Source: Proteobacteria bacterium SG_bin6 (GTDB lineage Bacteria; Pseudomonadota; Alphaproteobacteria; Sphingomonadales; Sphingomonadaceae). From it: a DNA stretch of 37,672 nucleotides. This document shows positions 23,901-31,842 of the stretch, piece after piece. Position numbers and translations under genes: made by a program. The notes beneath the pieces were generated by a model. It searched no databases, had not been told where the DNA came from, and saw nothing but the letters and a program-made list of their open reading frames with translations. The stretch lies in contig LWDJ01000011.1 in NCBI GenBank assembly GCA_002083435.1, positions 1-37,672 of the forward strand, in the 5' to 3' direction. The stretch's first letter is position 1; the number at the start of each line of letters is the position of its first letter.

Positions 23901-24148
23901 GCCCCTCCCGTGATCATTGGCGGCGGCAGGTGGCGCGCGAACTGGCCCATGGCTATTCTGCCAATGGGAGCGGGCCATAGGCAAGCCGTACGGGATCGAC
24001 ATGACCGATGCGGCGTGGGCGCCAGGGGTCAGCGGGCCGACCAGGGCCGGCGCCGCGAGCGCCCTGGATGCAAGGATGGCCGCTGCGCGACCACCGGCGA
24101 AGGGCGACCGGCTCATCACCCTGTGCTCCTCAACCTCAAGCCGGTCGC

Positions 24149-25141
24149 TCAGTCGATCCGGCGCTCCATCAGTTCGTTCAGCGCGCTCGCCACGATCCGG
24201 CGCACGCGCTGCGCGCTCGCCAGCACGCCGAACGACAAAAAGGCATGAAGCGCCGGCGCGACGGAGCAATCGATGCTCGGCACACCCGCGCGCATCAGAT
24301 GCTCGTGATAAGCATGCGCCTCGTCGCGCAGCGGATCGTGGCTCGCCGACAGAATGAACGCCGGCGCGAGCGTCGGCGGCACCGGGCCGAGCAGCGGCGA
24401 GACGCGGGGATCGTCATGCCGCGCGCCGCCGGGCGCGACATAATTCTCGCGCGCGAAGGCGATCGCGGCATTGGCAAGGAAAAAGCGGCCATCGCCATAG
24501 TCGCGCCGCGACGCGAAATGCTCATCGGGCGAGGCGATATCGGTCATCGGATACAGCAGAAACTGCGCGACCAGTTGCGGCGCGCGGCCCAGCGCCGCCT
24601 CGCGCGCGACCACCGCCGCCAGATTCCCGCCGGCGCTGTCCCCCATCGCCCCCAGCCGACCGGGATCGCACCCCACATCAGGGCCGTGCCGTTCGAGGAA
24701 TTGCAGCGCCGCGACCGCATCCTCAAGCGCGGCCGGGAAGCGATGTTCGGGCGCCAGACGATAGTCGAGGCTCAGCACCGCCACCCGGCTCAGCCCGGCA
24801 AGCGAGCCGGCCAGTCCGTCATAATCCTCAACGCCGCCCACCGACCAGCCGCCGCCATGGAGGAACAGCACCGTCGGAAAGGGCGGCTGACCCGGCGGAT
24901 GGTAGAGCCGCGCCCGCCGCGGCCCGCCCGGCGCATCGATCTGAAGTTCAACGACGCGCGCCGGCGCGACATCATGCTCCGCGCCACGGAAACGCGCGAA
25001 CACGGCAGAGGCGAACAAGCGGTGTGCGGCGATCCCCTCGGCGGCGATCCGGGGTCCCCAGTGTTCCTTCAGATCATAATATTGCGCGAGCAGCGTGATG
25101 CTTTCGGCGTCGAGGCGGGTGGGATCGTTCAGTAACTCCAT
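24149..25141 (-). CDS. Alpha/beta hydrolase fold-3 (HSL family) esterase
   Basis: The 330-residue enzyme has the oxyanion-hole motif LFLHGGGWSVGG, the nucleophile elbow MGDSAGGNLAAV, the acid in SASHDPLRDEA and the His in APALHAFLSF, the complete hormone-sensitive-lipase family set. It should hydrolyse short-chain carboxylic esters in the cytoplasm (no signal peptide). The ATG at 25141 gives MELLNDPTRLDAESI, 16 bases after the TonB receptor stop; a longer frame upstream runs into the receptor gene and is not used. It is the last gene of an AraC regulator, TonB receptor, esterase series, suggesting it processes a substrate brought in by the receptor, for example an ester-containing compound. 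The substrate is not known. Confidence 0.9.
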   Translation of the reverse strand: MELLNDPTRLDAESITLLAQYYDLKEHWGPRIAAEGIAAHRLFASAVFARFRGAEHDVAPARVVELQIDAPGGPRRARLYHPPGQPPFPTVLFLHGGGWSVGGVEDYDGLAGSLAGLSRVAVLSLDYRLAPEHRFPAALEDAVAALQFLERHGPDVGCDPGRLGAMGDSAGGNLAAVVAREAALGRAPQLVAQFLLYPMTDIASPDEHFASRRDYGDGRFFLANAAIAFARENYVAPGGARHDDPRVSPLLGPVPPTLAPAFILSASHDPLRDEAHAYHEHLMRAGVPSIDCSVAPALHAFLSFGVLASAQRVRRIVASALNELMERRID

Positions 25142-25157
25142 GATCGCCCGGCCCCGA

Positions 25158-27428
25158 TCAGAAGCGGCCGATGAAGCGCACGTCGAAGGTTCTGGGCGCC
25201 GCGAAGAAGCCCGCCTCAACCCCGGGGAATTCGGCGAGATTGAACCCCTGCACCCGCACCGCGCGATCGGTGACGTTCTGAACGCCGGCGCGGACCTGCC
25301 ATCGATCCTTGGCATCGCCGAACGCGACGAACAGGTTCACCGCCTCATAGCCGCGCTGCCGCAGGACCGGGGAATCGGTAATCTCGATCGCGGCGGTGGA
25401 ACGATAGGCGCCATCGACGTGGAAGGTGGTCGCATAGCGGGAGCCGACCGGCCGCCGCCACGTCACGCCCAGGCCGCCGTTGAAATCGGGCGCGTTGACG
25501 ACGCGCCGATTGGTCACATCGGTTACGACGCCCCCGACAAGGATGTTGAAGGCATCATAGCGCGCCTTCAGTACCCCCAAGGATCCGTCGATCGTCAAGC
25601 CCTCGATCGGCCGCGCTCTGATCTCCAGCTCGCCGCCGACCGCGCTTTCGCGCGCGGCGTTGGTGAACAGGCTGACGAAGGTGCCGGTCACCGGATCGGA
25701 GCCGAAAGAGGTGACCTGAACATCGGTATAGTCATTGTAGAAAACAGCGGCATTGACGATGAGTTTGCCGTTCAGCCAGCTCGTCTTGGCCCCGCCCTCA
25801 TAGCTTCGCACGATTTCGGGCCGGAACGGGGCGAAACCGAAATTCGTTGTCGCGCGGCCATCAAAGCCGCCGCTTTTGAAGCCGCGCGAAGCCGATGCGT
25901 ATAGCAGGACGGGCTCGGCCAGCTTGTATGAAATCGAAACGCGCGGCGTGAACGCATCGAAGCTGGCTTCCCCGCGGATCGGCGGCCCTGCCAGGCCGAC
26001 GCCACCCAGGAAGGGCGGCTCGCGCAGGATCACCGAGACCGCCGGATTGAAGAAATTTTCGAACAAGCGACGCGAGCGCTTTTCTTCATAGGTATAGCGG
26101 ATGCCGGCGGAGACGCTGAGACGCTCGGTCAGCTTATAGCTTGCGTCGCCGAACACCGCGTAGCTGTCGGTGCGCTGGCGCGTATCGGCAAGACTCGACG
26201 TCGGAAAGCCGAAGGCGGTGACGGGAAAGCCGAAGATCGTCGCGGCGCCATTGTCCACCCCGGAAAAGGTGCCATCCAGATCGTAAAAATAATAAAGTCC
26301 GCCCGTGAAATTGAGTCTGCTATCGGCGTAATTAACTCTTACTTCCTGGGAGAACTGCTCCTGCCTCTGGCGGAGCAAGATGTCGAGCACGGGAAAAGGC
26401 GAGGCGTCGGTGTCGAGGTTGAGGTCGAAGTTGAAGCGCCGGTAAGCGCTGATCGATTCAAGCGTCACACGGTCGCTGATCGACCACCGCCCGGTCAGCG
26501 CGAAACCATAGCCCGTCTGATCGCTGAGACCGTTCGCGTTGGTTTGAACGTCATAGGGGCCGCTCGTCGCCAGGAAAGGGACGACATTTCGGCCATTGAA
26601 GACGGCGATGGGCGTCTCCCGCCTCGGGCTGCGCGACGTATTTGGTCGCTCGAACCGGGCATCGGCCGAGAAGTTGAACTCCAGCGACGGAGTCGGCTGG
26701 TAGAGCAGCGACGCGCGCACGCTAAAGGAATTGATGTCGCCATCGTCGCGGCCCGTAAAGCTGTTATTGTTATAACCGTCGCGGCGGTTATAGGCGAAGG
26801 CAATCTTTCCGCGCAGTTTTTCGCCGGCGATGGGGCCACTTATTCGTGCCTTGACCAGCGCGCTGTTGAAATTCCCAGCACCAGCCTCAAGATACCCGGA
26901 AAAACTCGTGGTCGGGCGGGTCGAAACGAATTTGACCGCGCCGCCGATGGTATTTCGCCCGTAAAAGGTTCCCTGTGGCCCGCGCAGCACCTCGATCCGG
27001 TCGACATCGAAGACTTCGAGAAACGCCGCTTGCGAACGGGCGATATAAACATCGTCGATATAGACGCCGACCCCCGGATCGGCGAATGCCAGACTGTCAT
27101 TCTGCCCGACACCGCGGATATAGATAACCGCATTACCCGCATCGCCCTGGTTGAGATACAGGTTCGGCGTCGCATTCTGGATACCGGCAAGCGTGTCGAC
27201 CTGACGGTTAGAGAGCGCCTCGGCGTTGAAGGCGGAGATGGCGATCGGTACATCCTGCAGCCGTTCGGCACGGCGACGCGCGGTGACGATGATTTCATCG
27301 GGCGCCGGGGCTTCGGCGGCTTTGTCATCGGCCGGCGGCGCGTCCTGCGCGCGTGCGGGATCGATCGAAAGGAGCGCGGCAGACGCCAGCAGCGCAGCGC
27401 GCACCGGGCGCGGGCGAAATTTCTTCAT
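25158..27428 (-). CDS. TonB-dependent outer-membrane receptor
   Basis: The 756-residue protein has a signal peptide cleaved after ALLSIDPARA, a TonB box-like DEIIVTARRRAERLQDVP, a plug domain (about 50-160; LAGIQNATPNLYLNQGDAGN, VIYIRGVGQND, RIEVLRGPQGTFYGRNTIGG) and a 22-strand barrel to the C-terminus, which ends in the expected aromatic residue (FDVRFIGRF). It imports a ligand across the outer membrane using the TonB-ExbB-ExbD system. The family is greatly expanded in sphingomonads and the ligand cannot be predicted from sequence. A strong GGGGAGGA ribosome-binding site precedes the ATG at 27428. It is 111 bases downstream of the AraC-type regulator gene and 16 bases upstream of the esterase gene, probably one operon. 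Confidence 0.95.
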   Translation of the reverse strand: MKKFRPRPVRAALLASAALLSIDPARAQDAPPADDKAAEAPAPDEIIVTARRRAERLQDVPIAISAFNAEALSNRQVDTLAGIQNATPNLYLNQGDAGNAVIYIRGVGQNDSLAFADPGVGVYIDDVYIARSQAAFLEVFDVDRIEVLRGPQGTFYGRNTIGGAVKFVSTRPTTSFSGYLEAGAGNFNSALVKARISGPIAGEKLRGKIAFAYNRRDGYNNNSFTGRDDGDINSFSVRASLLYQPTPSLEFNFSADARFERPNTSRSPRRETPIAVFNGRNVVPFLATSGPYDVQTNANGLSDQTGYGFALTGRWSISDRVTLESISAYRRFNFDLNLDTDASPFPVLDILLRQRQEQFSQEVRVNYADSRLNFTGGLYYFYDLDGTFSGVDNGAATIFGFPVTAFGFPTSSLADTRQRTDSYAVFGDASYKLTERLSVSAGIRYTYEEKRSRRLFENFFNPAVSVILREPPFLGGVGLAGPPIRGEASFDAFTPRVSISYKLAEPVLLYASASRGFKSGGFDGRATTNFGFAPFRPEIVRSYEGGAKTSWLNGKLIVNAAVFYNDYTDVQVTSFGSDPVTGTFVSLFTNAARESAVGGELEIRARPIEGLTIDGSLGVLKARYDAFNILVGGVVTDVTNRRVVNAPDFNGGLGVTWRRPVGSRYATTFHVDGAYRSTAAIEITDSPVLRQRGYEAVNLFVAFGDAKDRWQVRAGVQNVTDRAVRVQGFNLAEFPGVEAGFFAAPRTFDVRFIGRF

Positions 27429-27539
27429 GGTCCTCCCCTGCCGGCCACAACCGGGCTTTCTGCCGGATGAAGCTATGCCGTGGCGGGGACGGGAGCGAGG
27501 ACCGGGCCGTTCAATCCATGGGGGACAATTTCGCTCAAA

Positions 27540-28511
27540 TCAGGCGGTCGCCGCCTGTGCCATGGTGGCGAGAAAGGCGCTTGGCGTGTCGCCGGTCCAT
27601 TCCTTGAAGGCCCGGCGGAAGCTGCGCGCATCGGCGAAACCGAGCGCCTCGGCGACCGCCTCGACCGAATGACCGTCTGCCAGCATCGTTCGTGCGCGGC
27701 GCAGCAGCGTTTCGGCGCGCAACGTGCGAAAGCTCCGCCGCTGCTGCGCAAGGCGCCGCCGCAGCGTCGCGACACTCAGCCCCAGCTGACGCGCGATCTG
27801 CTCCTGATCGTGATCCCCCGATGCGATTGCCGCTTGCACCCGGCGGACGAGATCGTCGGTCGCCCCTCCTGCTTCCTGTGTCTCGGCCGCGCGGATGATC
27901 CAGTCATAGACTGCGGTCGCCGTCACCGACACGCCCTTGCGCACCGGGAGCGAGGCCGCATCGGCGGCATAGACGAGGCTGTAGGCCGGCGCGCCGTACC
28001 GCACGGGTGCGCCCCAGAAGCGCAGGGTGGAAGTCTCATGAGCGGTTCGACGGCGGCGCGTTCGCACAAGGCGCAGCATCGATCGCAGATCCTGGCCGGC
28101 TGCGATCGACAGCATCGCGTGCAGCATGATGAGCACGCTCTCCATCGTGGCGATTGCAGCATCGTCGCCGGGATCGAGCGCGAAGGGGAAGCCCTTGTCG
28201 CTGATGCGGTAGGTGAGGAAGCGGGGGCATTGATCAACATGGTTGAACTGGCCGCCGTGGAGCAGATTATAGCCCCGCGCGATCCGCCGCATCGCCTCGC
28301 CAAGGCAGGGTCCGTCGCGCAATGTTTCGCCAACAAAGTCGGTCGCGCCAAGCGCCAGCGGGCGTTTCGACAGCCTGAACGTCTCGTCACCGGCATCGAT
28401 CGCGATCCGCTGCAACGCGCGGAACTGATCGGCAAGCGCCCGATGAACTTCCCCGGACACCCGCGCGCCGGGATCGTCGATCCATATTGAATGGGGCAAT
28501 TGCTTGCCCAT
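27540..28511 (-). CDS. AraC family transcriptional regulator
   Basis: The 323-residue regulator has an N-terminal ligand-binding part (to about residue 210) of the Arabinose_bd/OruR-like type and a C-terminal AraC DNA-binding domain (about 225-315) with two helix-turn-helix units: IARQLGLSVATLRRRLAQQR and VAEALGFADARSFRRAFKEW, followed by the TGDTPSAF signature. It lies just upstream of the TonB receptor and esterase genes in the same direction, so it is likely their activator and may regulate itself. The effector is probably a compound handled by those proteins. The start at 28511 has an AAGGAT site 12 bases upstream, a rather long spacing. Confidence 0.88.
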   Translation of the reverse strand: MGKQLPHSIWIDDPGARVSGEVHRALADQFRALQRIAIDAGDETFRLSKRPLALGATDFVGETLRDGPCLGEAMRRIARGYNLLHGGQFNHVDQCPRFLTYRISDKGFPFALDPGDDAAIATMESVLIMLHAMLSIAAGQDLRSMLRLVRTRRRRTAHETSTLRFWGAPVRYGAPAYSLVYAADAASLPVRKGVSVTATAVYDWIIRAAETQEAGGATDDLVRRVQAAIASGDHDQEQIARQLGLSVATLRRRLAQQRRSFRTLRAETLLRRARTMLADGHSVEAVAEALGFADARSFRRAFKEWTGDTPSAFLATMAQAATA

Positions 28512-28963
28512 CGGTTGAGCGGATCCTTCAGCCTGATAACCGAGACTGACGAAACATGTCAGCTACATTGAGCCAGCGCAAGCGGACGGAGCTGGTGATG
28601 CGCTGTCGTCAATAGGGCGGTGCAGCGGATCCGGCGGGGCGGGGCTTCAAGTCGCAGCGAACCGACTAGGCGAGCATCACAGGTTTCCAGCACATGCGCG
28701 CGATGGGGAAAGGCCAGGGGGTGGCGCATAATCTCACTCGCGACGTGCTCGGCGGGGCCCGCCTGATCGAGCGGCCTTCGGCATCGGCGCGAGTGCCCTG
28801 GCCGTGCTATTCGGCGAGCGCTTCATCAGGCCCAATGCCGCCCGAGGGCCAACCGTCCGCCCGCGCAACCCCGTCGCGACGGGGCACGATACCCTCTCGC
28901 AAAGGTCGCGCGACGGCCGGGGCGACGCGTATCGGCGCAATCACGGACGATCGCCGCCAATCG
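28512..28963. other. Intergenic region with two inverted repeats, no gene recognised
   Basis: No supported coding region is seen in these 452 bases; open frames here have no family resemblance. Close to the AraC gene there is CTGAC-N7-GTCAG (28546-28562), a possible regulator site or weak hairpin. At 28869-28884 there is a perfect 16-base palindrome, CCCCGTCGCGACGGGG. A short plus-strand stretch around 28770-28845 reads like a fragment (AFGIGASALAVLFGERFIRP) but has no start or match I recognise. Confidence 0.5.
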
Positions 28964-29335
28964 TCAGCAGGGATAGCGCCTCGTCATCAGCCCCACCCAG
29001 GCCTGCTTCACGCTGAGCTTGCGCTGGGCGGGCGGCAGGGCGCGGAATTCCTTGATGATCTCGTCGCTGGTGATCCCGGTCTTGCCGACGGGCGGCGGGC
29101 AGCTGCTCGGCTTCTTGCCGGCGGCGGCCTCGCGCGCGAGATCGGCGCGATAGGCGGCGCCCGCCGCCTTCACCTCGTCGCGCAGCAGCGCGATGTCGGG
29201 CGAAGCGAGCGCGAGCACGCCCTGCGCCTTCAGCGCATCGGCCTTGTTCAGAAATTCCTGCACCGTCATCGCCTGCGCGGCGACGGGCAGCAGGATCGCG
29301 GTGACGGCGAACAGCTTGGTAATCAGGCGCATCAT
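28964..29335 (-). CDS. Small secreted protein with C-terminal YPC, paralogue 1
   Basis: The ATG at 29335 follows a GGGGAGAGA ribosome-binding site. The 123-residue product has a signal peptide (ITKLFAVTAILLPVAAQA), a mature helical part (MTVQEFLNKADALKAQGVLA), then AGKKPSSCPPPVGKTGITSD and a C-terminus ending RRYPC. The two cysteines (in SCPPP and the last residue) could form a disulfide. The downstream neighbour at 29401 is a clear paralogue with the same layout: signal peptide, a helix beginning with a leucine-rich repeat-free segment, a CxPPPG motif, and ...FPC at the end. I do not recognise the family; it is a periplasmic or secreted protein of unknown role. Alternative starts at 29332 or 29374 are less likely. 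Confidence 0.75.
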   Translation of the reverse strand: MMRLITKLFAVTAILLPVAAQAMTVQEFLNKADALKAQGVLALASPDIALLRDEVKAAGAAYRADLAREAAAGKKPSSCPPPVGKTGITSDEIIKEFRALPPAQRKLSVKQAWVGLMTRRYPC

Positions 29336-29400
29336 TCTCTCCCCAATGATTGGCGCGGGCGCGGATAGCGGCACAGCATGGCGGCAAAAGGGCGGCGGGC

Positions 29401-29781
29401 TCAGCGCGGGCAGGGGAATTTTTCCCGCAGGAAGCGCCCGATCACCTCGTTCAGGCTTTGCGCTTGCTCGGCCTCGGGGCGGGCGCGGAGCCAGCCATTG
29501 ACCATGTTCCAGTCGAGCTGCTGTTGCCCGGGTGGCGGCAAGCAGGCCGCAGGGGGGCGACCGGCGGCGAGATCGGCGTTATGGGCGGCGCGGCCCGCCG
29601 CGAGCGCCGTGGCCAAATCGGCATAAAGGGCTTTGAACGCCGCCGATTCCAGGTCCACCGGCCCTTGCGCCGCCAGGGCGCGTTGGCGCGCGAGCCATTG
29701 GCCGAGCGTCGGCGGCGCGGCCTGCGCGACCGCCGCCGAAGCGACGAAGGCGGCCAGCGCCGCCACGATGATCTTCTTCAT
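29401..29781 (-). CDS. Small secreted protein with C-terminal FPC, paralogue 2
   Basis: The ATG at 29781 is preceded by GGAGGT with 4-base spacing; a GTG two codons earlier overlaps that site and is less likely. The 126-residue product has a signal peptide (KKIIVAALAAFVASAAVAQA), then PTLGQWLARQRALAAQG, a segment HNADLAAGRPPAACLPPPGQ and a C-terminal helix ending KFPCPR. The shared features with the neighbouring gene (ADLA..AAGkkP..C.PPPG, and an ending [RK][RK][YF]PC) show a tandem duplication. Function unknown. It follows ftsH by 54 bases in the same direction and could be cotranscribed with it, although a near-palindrome in the gap suggests a separate promoter or operator. Confidence 0.75.
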   Translation of the reverse strand: MKKIIVAALAAFVASAAVAQAAPPTLGQWLARQRALAAQGPVDLESAAFKALYADLATALAAGRAAHNADLAAGRPPAACLPPPGQQQLDWNMVNGWLRARPEAEQAQSLNEVIGRFLREKFPCPR

Positions 29782-29800
29782 GAGCACCTCCGCCGGCGCT

Positions 29801-29818
29801 CATTGCGATATCACAATG
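29801..29818. promoter_or_regulatory. Near-palindromic site between ftsH and the small secreted protein gene
   Basis: CATTGCGATATCACAATG is an 18-base inverted repeat with one mismatched pair and no loop, located 20 bases upstream of the start at 29781. This form fits a dimeric transcription factor site better than a terminator. The regulator is unknown. Confidence 0.3.
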
Positions 29819-29835
29819 AACGCCGGCTGAAGCGG

Positions 29836-31785
29836 TCAGGCGCCTTGCGGGCTGGGCGAGCCGAACGGCCCCGGACGTCGCGTCTTGGGCACCGAAGTGC
29901 CGATCGCCGGCAACGTCGGCTTGTTGGCGTTCGGATCGGGGCGATCGATATTGCCGCCGCCGATCAGCCGCTTGATCTCCTCGCCGGTCAGCGTCTCATA
30001 TTCGAGCAGCGCGTTGGCGATGGTGTGGAGCTGATCGATATGATCGGTCAGCAACTGCCGCGCACGGCCCAACCCCTGCTCGACAAAGCGCTTCACCTCG
30101 GCGTCGATCAGCCGCGCGGTCTCGTCCGACATCGGCTTGGCGCGCGCCATGCTGTACCCGGTGAAGCTGTCCTCGCTCTCGCTGAAGTCGAGCGGGCCGA
30201 CCTGGTCCGACAGACCCCATTTCGTCACCATCGCACGGGCGAGGCGGGTCGCCTGCATGATGTCGTTGGAGGCGCCCGAGCTTACCTTGTCATAGCCGAA
30301 GATCAACTCCTCGGCGACGCGCCCGCCGAACGCGACCGCCAGATCGGCGTGCATCTTGTCGCGGTGATAGCTGTAGGTGTCGCGTTCGGGCAGCGGCTGG
30401 ACCATGCCGAGCGCGAAGCCGCGCGGGATGATCGTCGCCTTGTGGATCGGATCGGCGGTCGGTTCGTGCGCGAAGACCAGGGCATGGCCCGCCTCGTGAT
30501 AGGCGGTCATCCGCTTCTCGTCCTCGGTCATCACCATCGACCGGCGCTCGGCGCCCATCAGCACCTTGTCGCGCGCGTCATCGAACTCGCGCGCCGCGAC
30601 CAGCCGCTTGCTCCGCCGCGCGGCGAGCAACGCCGCCTCGTTCACCAGATTGGCGAGATCGGCGCCCGAGAAGCCCGGCGTGCCGCGCGCGATCACGCGC
30701 GCGTCGACATCGGGCGCGAGCGGCACCTTCTTCATGTGCACCTGCAGGATCTTGATCCGGCCCTCGATATCGGGGCGCGGCACCTGCACCTGGCGATCGA
30801 AGCGGCCCGGGCGCAGCAGCGCGGGATCGAGCACATCGGGCCGGTTGGTGGCGGCGATGATGATGATGCCCTCGTTCGCCTCGAACCCGTCCATCTCGAC
30901 GAGCAGCTGGTTGAGCGTCTGCTCGCGCTCGTCATTGCCATTGCCGAGCCCGGCGCCGCGATGGCGGCCCACCGCGTCGATTTCGTCGATGAAGACGATG
31001 CACGGCGCCGATTTCTTCGCCTGCTCGAACATGTCGCGCACCCGGCTCGCGCCGACGCCCACGAACATCTCGACGAAGTCCGAGCCCGAAATGGTGAAGA
31101 ACGGCACCCCCGCCTCGCCGGCGATCGCGCGGGCGAGCAGCGTCTTGCCGGTGCCCGGCGAGCCGACGAGCAGCGCGCCCTTGGGAATCTTGCCGCCCAG
31201 CCGCGCGAACTTGGTCGGATCCTTCAGGAATTCGACGATTTCCTGCAATTCCTCGCGCGCTTCGTCGATGCCGGCCACGTCATCGAACGTGACCTTGCCT
31301 TCCTTCTGGGTGAGCAGCCGCGCGCGCGACTTGCCGAAGCCCATCGCGCCGGAGCCCGAATTCTTCTGCATCTGGCGCAGCACGAAGAAGGCGATGCCGA
31401 GGAACAGCAGGAACGGCAGCGACTGGACGAGGATATATTGCCAGATCGACGGGCCTTCCTCGGGCCGGGCGGTGATCGTCACGTTCTTGCGCAGCAGCCG
31501 GTCGGTCAGCTGCGGGTCTTGCGGCGCATAGGTGCGAAACTTGTCGCCATTGGTGAGGACGCCGGTCACCACATCGCCGGCGACGTTCACCTCGCGCACC
31601 GAGCCTTCCTCGACCTTGCCGAGAAACTGCGAGTAAGCGAGCGTGTTGCTCGCCGCGCTGCTCTGCGTCCCCGTTTCGATGAGCGTGACGAACAGCGCGA
31701 GGCCGACGAGAATCGCCACCCACACCATCAGGCTCTTCATCCAGGGGTTGTTTTCGGGCTGCTTGTCGTTGTCGTTCATCGGCAT
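29836..31785 (-). CDS. ftsH: ATP-dependent zinc metalloprotease FtsH
   Basis: The 649-residue inner-membrane AAA+ protease degrades misfolded membrane proteins and short-lived regulators such as LpxC. It shows two membrane helices (SLMVWVAILVGLALFVTLIE and IWQYILVQSLPFLLFLGIAF), Walker A VGSPGTGKT, Walker B CIVFIDEIDAVGR, the second region of homology (AATNRPDVLDPALLRPGRFD), the zinc site HEAGH and the third ligand region ELIFGYDKVSSGASNDI. The Walker A has Ser where many FtsH proteins have Pro. The longest frame starts at 31812, but the ATG at 31785 (MPMNDNDKQP) follows a GAAGAGG site at a good distance; MNDNDKQ six bases later is also possible. The order tilS-ftsH is common in alphaproteobacteria. 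Confidence 0.97.
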   Translation of the reverse strand: MPMNDNDKQPENNPWMKSLMVWVAILVGLALFVTLIETGTQSSAASNTLAYSQFLGKVEEGSVREVNVAGDVVTGVLTNGDKFRTYAPQDPQLTDRLLRKNVTITARPEEGPSIWQYILVQSLPFLLFLGIAFFVLRQMQKNSGSGAMGFGKSRARLLTQKEGKVTFDDVAGIDEAREELQEIVEFLKDPTKFARLGGKIPKGALLVGSPGTGKTLLARAIAGEAGVPFFTISGSDFVEMFVGVGASRVRDMFEQAKKSAPCIVFIDEIDAVGRHRGAGLGNGNDEREQTLNQLLVEMDGFEANEGIIIIAATNRPDVLDPALLRPGRFDRQVQVPRPDIEGRIKILQVHMKKVPLAPDVDARVIARGTPGFSGADLANLVNEAALLAARRSKRLVAAREFDDARDKVLMGAERRSMVMTEDEKRMTAYHEAGHALVFAHEPTADPIHKATIIPRGFALGMVQPLPERDTYSYHRDKMHADLAVAFGGRVAEELIFGYDKVSSGASNDIMQATRLARAMVTKWGLSDQVGPLDFSESEDSFTGYSMARAKPMSDETARLIDAEVKRFVEQGLGRARQLLTDHIDQLHTIANALLEYETLTGEEIKRLIGGGNIDRPDPNANKPTLPAIGTSVPKTRRPGPFGSPSPQGA

Positions 31786-31842
31786 CGCATGGACCTCTTC
31801 AGCGTCCAACATAAGACGCGAGGGATTAATGGCAATGGAACA

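Noticed and set aside
23145..24269. Minus-strand frame of 374 codons across the gene-free region
   Set aside because: Only the last 40 residues look protein-like; the rest is low-complexity, and the folP-like fragment lies on the other strand. No family recognised.
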